Below, in pieces: positions 27,412-34,448 of a stretch of 64,000 bases of DNA. The translations under genes and the position numbers were made by a program. The stretch covers positions 1 through 64,000 of the forward strand of contig JAUYTV010000020.1 of assembly GCA_030694985.1 (NCBI GenBank), read 5' to 3'. Position 1 is the first letter of the stretch, and each line of letters begins with the position of its first letter. Below the pieces are notes generated by a model, which worked only from the letters and a program-made list of their open reading frames with translations, searched no databases and was not told the origin of the DNA. Source of the DNA: Methanoregula sp. (GTDB lineage Archaea > Halobacteriota > Methanomicrobia > Methanomicrobiales > Methanospirillaceae).

Positions 27412-28365
27412 TCAGTTGGTTTCCATCACTTTTGAGAACTGGATATTTCCGGCTCCTATCTCTGTTTTAATCTCAATGCCGTGCTCAACCGTATTTCCAA
27501 TATAATTCAAACCGCTGAAGGCAACAATCGAGAGCCGGTAGGGATTGTTGGGTAAATTAAAGACCTGCGTTCCCAGCCCGACAGGAAAGATAAAGCCGCA
27601 TTTGTTCATCTGGTGAATGGTCTCTTCCACCTGTGATTTTGCTGCGCAGGGAACTTCGCGGACGTTTGCAAGTGCAATGCCGGTTTTTGTCCGGGCGAAA
27701 CTGGAAATGGAGGTAAGTCCTGATGAGATAAAGAGTTCCAGCGGATCGATGGTTGTTCCACGGTAGCCGATCAGATCCTTAAAGCGCCGGGGCGTGCCCT
27801 GTTCGATCTCCAGTGTTCCGCCAAATGCCATCTTGACCGGTATTCCCTTTCTCTGGAATACGCCATCCATGGAAATACTGCAGATGGTTATGAAACCTGC
27901 CGATCCATGAGGGATCCGGGGATCGCGATCGATTATCCGGTAGGATTTGAAAAATCCACAGCCGGATTTTACCACTTCATCGAATGCTGCAGTAACCTTT
28001 TCTAAGGACTCTGCAGGCACAATAGAGAGATTATATGCCACATCTCCGGTGCCGGTCTCCGGATCAAACGTGCTCCGGTACGCAAGCCGCTCAAGTTTTG
28101 ATATGACAAACCCAATCCTGTCGTCAACAAGAGCGTTGTCGGTCTCATCCCGGCCAAGAGGTGTTAATAATCTTCCCAGGTTTCCAACCTTCTCGGTAAA
28201 TCCCATTGTGTCGAGATAGCTGAGATAATACTGGACTGCACGGTCACTTAAGACAAAACCCCGGTCTGCCATAAGTTCTGAAAGGCGTTTTGCACCCACC
28301 GGTTCGCTGTGCTCTTTTAATATTCTTAAAATTTCGATATATTTTCTCTCGGTACGTATCACCAT
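27412..28365 (-). CDS. nrpR: NrpR-type transcriptional regulator (DUF128)
   Basis: 317 residues. An N-terminal winged helix (ERKYIEILRILKEHSEPVGAKRLSELM) is followed by one NrpR effector domain (DUF128), seen in VAYNLSIVPAESLEKV, GFITICSISMDGVFQRKGIP and YRGTTIDPLELFISSGLTS. In methanogens NrpR represses nitrogen-fixation and glutamine-synthetase genes and is released by 2-oxoglutarate. Some species have one protein with two effector domains or two partner proteins; here only one domain is present, so a partner elsewhere is possible. The start shares one base with the dcd stop, so the two are one unit. Confidence 0.85.
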   Translation of the reverse strand: MVIRTERKYIEILRILKEHSEPVGAKRLSELMADRGFVLSDRAVQYYLSYLDTMGFTEKVGNLGRLLTPLGRDETDNALVDDRIGFVISKLERLAYRSTFDPETGTGDVAYNLSIVPAESLEKVTAAFDEVVKSGCGFFKSYRIIDRDPRIPHGSAGFITICSISMDGVFQRKGIPVKMAFGGTLEIEQGTPRRFKDLIGYRGTTIDPLELFISSGLTSISSFARTKTGIALANVREVPCAAKSQVEETIHQMNKCGFIFPVGLGTQVFNLPNNPYRLSIVAFSGLNYIGNTVEHGIEIKTEIGAGNIQFSKVMETN

Positions 28366-28802
28366 TATTTCGCCTCAACAACGCCCTTGCTATCCTGGTA
28401 ACGCCCCGCATACAACCGTGTTCCTTCCAGCACTTCGTGAAGTATCATCTGGACAATCCGGTCGTTCTTCTGCACAGTTATTGTATCTGCACCCATATTG
28501 GTCAGGCAGAGTGTCAGCTGCCCCCGAAAACCCGGGTCCACAAAACCTGCGCCCAGTAATACCCCACGTCTCCCAATGGATGACCTGCACCGCAGCGTTC
28601 CGGCAATATCCATGGGCAGTTCAACCCATTCGAGTGTCGGGACGAGTGTGCATGCACCTCGTTCAAGCACTATATTGTCAGCAGCGCGGAGATCATAAGA
28701 CGCGGGTTGCTGGCATTCGGCCCCATACGGGGTGATAACAAGTTTCCCTGCGGGGCTGTCAATGTCGAGACGGCGCTCAATTTCAGGTGCAGACAGAATC
28801 AT
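28365..28802 (-). CDS. dcd: dCTP deaminase / dUTPase family protein
   Basis: 145 residues, a trimeric dUTPase-fold protein. Conserved segments: YDLRAADNIVLERG near residue 35, RCRSSIGRRGVLLGAGFVDPGFRGQLTL (motif 3 region) and NDRIVQMILHEV near the end. Related enzymes deaminate dCTP and/or hydrolyse dUTP to supply dUMP for thymidylate synthesis. It is shorter than most Dcd proteins (about 190), lacking part of the C-terminus, so which activity it has is open. A thyA gene is in the same window. Co-transcribed with nrpR. Confidence 0.75.
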   Translation of the reverse strand: MILSAPEIERRLDIDSPAGKLVITPYGAECQQPASYDLRAADNIVLERGACTLVPTLEWVELPMDIAGTLRCRSSIGRRGVLLGAGFVDPGFRGQLTLCLTNMGADTITVQKNDRIVQMILHEVLEGTRLYAGRYQDSKGVVEAK

Positions 28803-28859
28803 TGAAGTAGTGTATCGGTAGAAAATGCTTAATATCTTTTGATGTAAAGAAGATGTGAA

Positions 28860-28931
28860 GGATCCATGGGGTAGAGGATATCCTCTTGGGCTTCGAACCC
28901 AAGGACGCGGGTTCGATTCCCGCTGGGTCCG
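28860..28931 (+). tRNA. tRNA-Arg (anticodon TCG)
   Basis: 72 bases. Acceptor GGATCCA pairs with TGGGTCC (one G-T). The anticodon arm is TTGGG-CTTCGAA-CCCAA with anticodon TCG, and the T arm carries GGTTCGATTCC. No CCA is encoded and no intron is present. Confidence 0.93.
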
Positions 28932-29130
28932 TTTTTTTTAAATTAAAATACTCATATGAAGATTTTTTTACACCAGACGGAGGTTTTTTGCACTGACCGG
29001 AATGCACGTATCGTTTGTTATTGTGGATAATCAGAATTTCCATGACCTGTTCCGTTCATTTTTAAAAAAAAATGTCAGAACACTGGTCTTTGCAGGATTC
29101 TTAATAAAAAACCGGCCGAATAAAAAGAGA

Positions 29131-30525
29131 TTATATTTCGTTCCTTCTGATGCCATGATGCCGCTTTCTCTTGTGACCAATCATCCTGATGACCGCAAAC
29201 AGCACAAGAATGCCCACAATCCCTGCTGCAATAGTGGCTATAAGTCCCCAGTCCAGGCTCTTTTCCAAAGTGAGAGTGGCTGAGGCTGTTGCATTCCCCG
29301 AAACGACTTGTTTCTGGATAGAGGCAGGCTGGTAACCATCCTTTGATGCGGTGATATTGTAAGGGGTATTGAAATTCAGTCTGGTATTGTACTGCCCGCG
29401 ATCATCAGTCATGCCAAGAACATTGCCATTGACATAGATGCTGGCATTTGGAACAATCTTCTGCTCATTGTCCTTGACAAAGAGGGTGAGAACAGCATTT
29501 TCAAACGGCATCACGAACATATAATCTTCATTAACGTTTGATACCTGGATCGGGCGGCTCACCGTCACATACCCTGCTTTCCTGATCTCAACCGGGTACG
29601 TTCCCGATACTAAGGTTGGGGATGTGCTGCGTCCGTACTGGTTGGTACTCCCGAGCAAATTGCCATTGATATATACATCCGCACCACTGATCGCTACACG
29701 GTTTTCATCTACAACAAAGATAAACGCACCAATGGGGGCTTTGGTGATTTCTACGGAATAGATCGCATCCGCATCACTGATGATTCGGGATTCCGTATAA
29801 GTCTGGTATCCGGTCTTACTGATCTCAATGGTATAGGAATTTCCGCGGGTAACAGGTATAACGAGCCTTCCTTTGGCATCAGTCTTTCCCACAAGTGCTG
29901 AATTGATACGCACTTCTGCGTCAGGAAGCGGTGCCTTTCCATTCTTGTCTTTGATTTCAATAGCAAAGCGGTTCCCCGGAAGCAGCCAGTACTGGACGTC
30001 CCGGTTTTCTAATGCCATATCTATCGTAGTACGGCGAGGCTGGTAGTTGGCTGCTTCAATATTCACAGAATAAAGGGTTGATGCAGTCACGCCAAACAGT
30101 GCAGAGCCGGAGATCTCCGTCTGCTTTCCCATTGTCACATTTTCTGCAGAAATATTTACAAGGGCTCCAGAAACCGGCACCAGAGTGTCTGAGTCAAAAA
30201 GACTCACTTTAAGGGTGAGTGTTTTTCTGCTCAGGTTGACCAGGAGGGCTGTTTCATTTCGGCTTACCGTTTTTACCCAGTCATCATAACCGGTCTTTGA
30301 GACCACGATTTGTAAGTCATTCAATCCGGAATGTGTTAGGTACACCTGACCAAGGGTATTTGTCCGGGCAATGTTGCCGCCGTTAAGAAATACCGTGGCA
30401 TATGGGACAGAGGAGTTGTCGATATTGTCCTGCACAGATATCTGCAGGTTCGTTGCCTGAACAGAGCTGCAGAGAAGGATCACGCACAGCAGAGCAAAAA
30501 GGAAACGATGCCTTTGACTATACAT
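29131..30525 (-). CDS. membrane-anchored PEGA/carboxypeptidase-regulatory-like repeat protein
   Basis: 464 residues. A signal peptide (FLFALLCVILLCSSVQA) is followed by four to five beta-sandwich repeats of 70-90 residues, each built on xVPYATVFLNGG or AGADVYINGNLLGST-like strands and ending in a glycine-tyrosine pair (KTGYxxW, KAGYVTV, KDGYQPA). These are PEGA or CarboxypepD_reg-like modules of surface proteins. A C-terminal membrane helix (IATIAAGIVGILVLFAVIRM) and a basic tail anchor it. Probably a cell-envelope protein; ligand unknown. Confidence 0.85.
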   Translation of the reverse strand: MYSQRHRFLFALLCVILLCSSVQATNLQISVQDNIDNSSVPYATVFLNGGNIARTNTLGQVYLTHSGLNDLQIVVSKTGYDDWVKTVSRNETALLVNLSRKTLTLKVSLFDSDTLVPVSGALVNISAENVTMGKQTEISGSALFGVTASTLYSVNIEAANYQPRRTTIDMALENRDVQYWLLPGNRFAIEIKDKNGKAPLPDAEVRINSALVGKTDAKGRLVIPVTRGNSYTIEISKTGYQTYTESRIISDADAIYSVEITKAPIGAFIFVVDENRVAISGADVYINGNLLGSTNQYGRSTSPTLVSGTYPVEIRKAGYVTVSRPIQVSNVNEDYMFVMPFENAVLTLFVKDNEQKIVPNASIYVNGNVLGMTDDRGQYNTRLNFNTPYNITASKDGYQPASIQKQVVSGNATASATLTLEKSLDWGLIATIAAGIVGILVLFAVIRMIGHKRKRHHGIRRNEI

Positions 30526-30565
30526 GATAAATTATCGCTACCTGCTCATATATCAGCCAATCGGT

Positions 30566-32089
30566 CTATATCTCTGAAATTGAGGGGACACGGTCGAGCA
30601 GCATGCCTTCAACAAGCACCGGCATCAGGCGCCTGCCTTCCTCAATTGCATTCTGGAGCCGCCAGTTCCGCTCAGCATACAGGGTAAAGAGCGGTTCTCC
30701 GGTTTTTACGAGTTTGCCTTTTTTGGCGTGCAGGAGAATGCCGGCACCGGCGTCTTGCGGGGCTCCTGCTGTGCGGGCAAGGGTAATGAGGGAACGGTTG
30801 TTCATCTCTATTACGTATCCGGAGGCCGGGGCTTTTACTACATACTGGTGTTCACCGGGAATAATATCATCGGATTTTACCTTGGGGTCTCCACCCTGTA
30901 TCTCAATAATCTGGCGGAATTTTTCGAGCGCTTTTCCTTTTGTGAGGATTTCCTGTGCCATTGCTGCACCGGTTCCCCGTGCAGCTTTTCCCGACATTTC
31001 AAACGCGATCCCTGCAAGCGCGATACTCTTCTGGATAAATGAGTTGGGTTCGGTTGCTCCCTCAAGCACCCGCAGGGCTTCTTTTACCTCAAGTTTTGGG
31101 CCGATACTGTGCCCTACGGGAATATCTCCATAGGTCAGAGCACATTCAACTTTCATGCCGAGCCGTTCACCCAGTTCGATAAATTCCCGGGCAAGTTTTC
31201 TTCCATCTGCCATGGTCGCTACTTTGGTATGCAGACCGACTGGAATATCGATTACCACGAGATTTGCGCCCACGGCAAATTTTTTTGCCATGACGCTGGC
31301 AAGCATCTGTCCTCTGGCGTCAATCTTGAACGGATATTCCTGGATGATGATACTATCATCGGCAGGTGCGATATTTGTCGCACCGCCCCAGACAATTACT
31401 CCACCAACTTTTTCAGTCATCTGCTGGACTTCCCCGGCAGAAAACTCCACAAATGCGAGGGTTTCCATAAGATCCGCTGTTCCGCCGGCACCAGTGATTG
31501 CCCGCGAACTGGTCTTTGGTATTTTGAGACCGCTTGCGGCAATGATGGGGACTACAAGAAGCGATATCTTGTTGCCCGGAACGCCACCGATGGAATGCTT
31601 ATCCACAATCGGGCGTGATGCAAACTTGATCTGTTCGCCGGTTTCTACCATCGCACGGGTGAGATACTCGACTTCATCCATGTCGAGCGGGTTGATGTAG
31701 GACGCAGTGATGTATGCTGTGAGTTCGGCCGCGGACAGATCGTCACTCACCACATCCTTGATGATGGTCAGGGTCTCTTCTTTGTTGAGCCTGATGCCAT
31801 CCATCTTCTTTTTTATAAAGTCTAAGGAGGCTGGTCTTTTTGCTTCACGGATCTCTACTTCTGCTCCGTCTTCGAGATGCAGGCGCTCATTGGTAATCCT
31901 GTATATGCCAACAGTGCCCTGCCGTGCGATTGTTGAGGTTGTGTGCACTAATGCGGCTGTCGATATGCCGCTTATTATGTTTATTATCTGGACCCGATCG
32001 CCGTCAAGCACACCGATGCTGCGGGCATCTGCCCGGTTGAGAAGTACGCCTCGCGTTGCAATGTCAAGAATGTTTGCGCTGAATTTCAC
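30566..32089 (-). CDS. deoA: AMP phosphorylase (thymidine phosphorylase family)
   Basis: 507 residues. Converts AMP and phosphate to adenine and ribose-1,5-bisphosphate, feeding the archaeal AMP pathway with ribose-1,5-bisphosphate isomerase and type III Rubisco. The family core shows [26 protein letters not shown] and [21 protein letters not shown]; archaeal members carry an extra N-terminal domain of about 85 residues, as here. The GTG at 32089 follows a perfect SD, GGAGG, 9 bases upstream, and starts like the family; an ATG at 32107 in frame is less likely. A hairpin precedes the SD. Confidence 0.9.
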   Translation of the reverse strand: MKFSANILDIATRGVLLNRADARSIGVLDGDRVQIINIISGISTAALVHTTSTIARQGTVGIYRITNERLHLEDGAEVEIREAKRPASLDFIKKKMDGIRLNKEETLTIIKDVVSDDLSAAELTAYITASYINPLDMDEVEYLTRAMVETGEQIKFASRPIVDKHSIGGVPGNKISLLVVPIIAASGLKIPKTSSRAITGAGGTADLMETLAFVEFSAGEVQQMTEKVGGVIVWGGATNIAPADDSIIIQEYPFKIDARGQMLASVMAKKFAVGANLVVIDIPVGLHTKVATMADGRKLAREFIELGERLGMKVECALTYGDIPVGHSIGPKLEVKEALRVLEGATEPNSFIQKSIALAGIAFEMSGKAARGTGAAMAQEILTKGKALEKFRQIIEIQGGDPKVKSDDIIPGEHQYVVKAPASGYVIEMNNRSLITLARTAGAPQDAGAGILLHAKKGKLVKTGEPLFTLYAERNWRLQNAIEEGRRLMPVLVEGMLLDRVPSISEI

Positions 32090-32113
32090 TGAATAGTCCC
32101 TCCACATGATGCG

Positions 32114-32142
32114 ATGTAACCTGCGTTAGCATCGGGTTACAT
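32114..32142. promoter_or_regulatory. inverted repeat upstream of AMP phosphorylase
   Basis: ATGTAACC at 32114-32121 and GGTTACAT at 32135-32142 are perfect 8-bp arms with a 13-base loop. It lies between the presumed TATA (near 32165) and the SD, so it would sit at the start of the transcript: either an operator over the start site or an mRNA hairpin. Confidence 0.5.
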
Positions 32143-32288
32143 TTACGTTAACCGTTCTGGCATTAAAAGGTGTTACGCCATGTTTGGGGATGAGGCAAAC
32201 GTATGGATGGGACGGGTGTGCATGTGTCTTTGGTTAAAAAACACACATGAAGCCCAAATGCACATGCGGTAATATCGGGGACAGAATT

Positions 32289-32382
32289 GGTGAATCTTAT
32301 TCCGACCAAACTAGGTTCTTATTCCAACGTGATTGGGGATTCTTTCGCCGAAATAACTGGGGAATTTCAAACCGTCATTGAC
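32289..32382. repeat. tandem imperfect repeats resembling an IS21-family transposon end
   Basis: Four units start GGTGAATCTTATTCCGACC, GGTTCTTATTCCAACG, GGGATTCTTTCGCCGAAA and GGGAATTTCAAACCGTC at 32289, 32314, 32336 and 32360. Each has a shared WTTCTTATTCCGA-type core, spaced 22-25 bases. IS21-family elements have such multiple terminal repeats that bind the transposase. No istA or istB gene is nearby, so this would be a remnant of one end. Assignment from memory of the family pattern. Confidence 0.5.
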
Positions 32383-32394
32383 ACCCTTTGCGGA

Positions 32395-32652
32395 TCATAT
32401 TCGGAGCTCGATTATATCTGTGGATGTGTAGGTGGTATCTTCATCTTCCATTCCTTTCATCGCTGATGCAAGTGAGAAATTACACCATGATTTATCATCT
32501 GCTCTTCTTTCTTCATATTGCAATTTACGGGTTTGTAAAAATTCTACAAAATCAAGTACTTCTAACTGAGCCACATCAGGAAACGATTCGAGGTGATCTA
32601 CAATGATTCGAATCGTGTGTGCCTTATTTTCAATCGCTCTCGATGCCCCCAT
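32395..32652 (-). CDS. DUF2281-like antitoxin-type small protein
   Basis: 85 residues from the ATG at 32652, preceded by an SD-like AAGGTG. The segment EVLDFVEFLQTRK and the following SLASAMKGMEDEDTTYTSTDIIE match small antitoxin-like proteins (DUF2281), usually encoded just before a PIN-domain VapC toxin. No toxin gene follows here: the next sequence is the transposon-end-like repeats, 13 bases after the stop. It is therefore an orphan, perhaps cut from its partner by the insertion. Confidence 0.6.
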   Translation of the reverse strand: MGASRAIENKAHTIRIIVDHLESFPDVAQLEVLDFVEFLQTRKLQYEERRADDKSWCNFSLASAMKGMEDEDTTYTSTDIIELRI

Positions 32653-32775
32653 ATATAACACCTTCACATGTCATTAATATGAAATTACGTATTCATGGTT
32701 AAAACCGGATATATCCGATGCATTTTTTACATTTTTCATTTTTTGATTTACCTGTAAACCCTGTCGGATGTCATC

Positions 32776-33990
32776 CTACACCTGATCCTTATCACCAATC
32801 GCCCACAAATGTGATGCAGTTCTCAGCGTATGGAGGATCCGGTATTTTGGATGAACGGGTAATGTAACCCGGAAATAGGTCCGGGTCTCATCAAAGTCAA
32901 ATTTCGCAGCAGGCGAACCATTTTCCTGCATCCTTCTTCTGATCTTTGGAACTCCGGTTCCACGCCCCTCGGCAAGTCGTAATTCTTTGAGCAGTTCTCC
33001 GATTCGCCGGTTTCTTGCCGGGACTTGTGGAACACTCTGCCCCGGTTCAAAATTATTTAACTGGATTCCGGCAACAGGTCCTGGGTAACTGATGATTTCC
33101 ATCCGGTCCGGGTAAAGGTACACTTTGACAGGTTCGGGAGTGGATTCATAACTTCGATGATAGACTGCATTTACGAGTGCTTCTTCCATTGCTTCATAAG
33201 GATAGGGCACTGTTTTTTCAACTTCTGCCTGACCCGGTACTTTTTGCAGTAACGATCCTCCAAGTGAATTGAGATAGTTCAGACACGATTTTATTTGCTG
33301 GTTCAATGGACCCTGAAATTCTTTTTCTTCAATTAAATCACCGGCATCATCACCGAATTGCACTACTTCAATATGGGCTCCATTGAAAAATTCCTCCGGG
33401 TCTTCGCTGAAAAATAAGAGTGCAATGTTCTTTGGAACTTCATGGCTGTTTACGGGAACTACGATCTTCATATCCCGGTATATCTGGCGAATATTTGAGA
33501 TGACATCGCGGGAAAAATAACTTTTAACATCTTTTAAAAATTTTTTTACAAGAACCGGTGATATGTTCTCAACTTTTCCGGTTAAACTTCTTCGATCATC
33601 GAACGGAATTTTTGCGGTCTGTTCGATAAGTTGTCGTTTTATATCGCCCGTTGCTTCTATGGTCGCAGAACCACTTCTTACGTGATAACCACGGCCACTG
33701 TGTCCTCCTTTTTTGGGGGCTTCATATGGTCGGTTATCTCCGCCCGGTGCCCATATGACAAGAATGGTTTTATCCTGATAGGTCTCTTGAGAGACAAGCG
33801 GAATATATTCAGGTGAGATTTTTCCTTTACATTCCCCGACAATTTCCCTCTGGATTTTGTCCCGGTCATAATTGTCCAGTCCTTCAGGAGGTAATACTGG
33901 ATTTCCCTTGTCATCCGTTTTTATCCCTAAAATAATGTACCCGCCATTCAGATTGAGAAGATCGTTTGAAAATGCAGAGACCGTTCTCAC
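32776..33990 (-). CDS. AlbA_2-domain ATP-binding protein (RecG-like transcriptional regulator), N-terminus cut by an in-frame TGA
   Basis: 404 residues from a GTG. N-terminal AlbA_2 (Schlafen-type) domain: SAFSNDLLNLNGGYIILGIKTD, and VWAPGG-type strand with RGYHVRSGSATIEA. C-terminal HATPase_c_4-like part: YPYEAMEEALVNAVYHRSYES (ATP-binding Asn) and RNRRIGELLKELRLAEGRGTGVPKI (Gly-rich lid). The frame reads on upstream as RLEFKEGWDDNIKDAV, the normal start of AlbA_2, then meets a TGA at 34042-34044; before that come 19 more codons back to an ATG at 34101 (MSQVLLINLDNLL...SVE). So the ancestral gene began at 34101 and one base change made a stop. Reinitiation at GTG would lose the first AlbA strand. 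Likely impaired. Confidence 0.75.
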   Translation of the reverse strand: MRTVSAFSNDLLNLNGGYIILGIKTDDKGNPVLPPEGLDNYDRDKIQREIVGECKGKISPEYIPLVSQETYQDKTILVIWAPGGDNRPYEAPKKGGHSGRGYHVRSGSATIEATGDIKRQLIEQTAKIPFDDRRSLTGKVENISPVLVKKFLKDVKSYFSRDVISNIRQIYRDMKIVVPVNSHEVPKNIALLFFSEDPEEFFNGAHIEVVQFGDDAGDLIEEKEFQGPLNQQIKSCLNYLNSLGGSLLQKVPGQAEVEKTVPYPYEAMEEALVNAVYHRSYESTPEPVKVYLYPDRMEIISYPGPVAGIQLNNFEPGQSVPQVPARNRRIGELLKELRLAEGRGTGVPKIRRRMQENGSPAAKFDFDETRTYFRVTLPVHPKYRILHTLRTASHLWAIGDKDQV

Positions 33991-34101
33991 AACTGCATCT
34001 TTGATATTGTCATCCCATCCCTCTTTGAATTCCAGACGCGATCATTCTACGGACCGGCAATGAAGGAGATTGTCGAGATTTATTAACAGAACCTGTGACA
34101 T

Positions 34102-34448
34102 GGGTGGTGACCTTTTGTTGATCTTATATGGTGATGGAGGAATTAATAGATTATAGTCTTTTTATCGTTTAAAAAAAAATCAGACCTGCTCCAACCCGTA
34201 ATTCTGATTCCAGATACCACGAATAAAAGGGTTGTGCGTATGGATACAAAGATTCGATTATGGGATAAAGATGCACGATTTTTTACATTACAGGTGACTG
34301 ATGAACTCGTTGAGCTCAATCAACCGAACAGCAAGAACGAACCCGGCATGAGAATGCCTCATGGTCTTTCACCAGACAAAACTAAAAAAGCCAATCCGGT
34401 TTATCGCTTGAAAACTGCAAATAAAAAAAAGATTTTTAGATTTTGGTT
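34102..34448. other. intergenic region between the AlbA_2 gene and the S-layer-like gene
   Basis: 347 bases with the promoter of the AlbA_2 gene at its left side and the 3' end of the S-layer-like gene at its right. An open frame 34240-34452 on the plus strand (about 70 residues, rich in Asn and Lys) has no SD and no recognisable match; I do not call it a gene. A small hairpin GGCAT-GAGA-ATGCC near 34347-34360 may help end the S-layer transcript. Confidence 0.35.

Larger units (their letters stand above)
32108..32394. other. intergenic region with hairpin and transposon-end-like repeats
   Basis: 287 bases between the AMP phosphorylase and the antitoxin-like gene. It holds the deoA promoter (a TATA-like TTTTAAT on the minus strand near 32165), an inverted repeat (32114-32142), and four tandem imperfect repeats of 22-25 bases (32289-32382) resembling an IS21-type transposon end. 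No complete gene. Confidence 0.6.
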
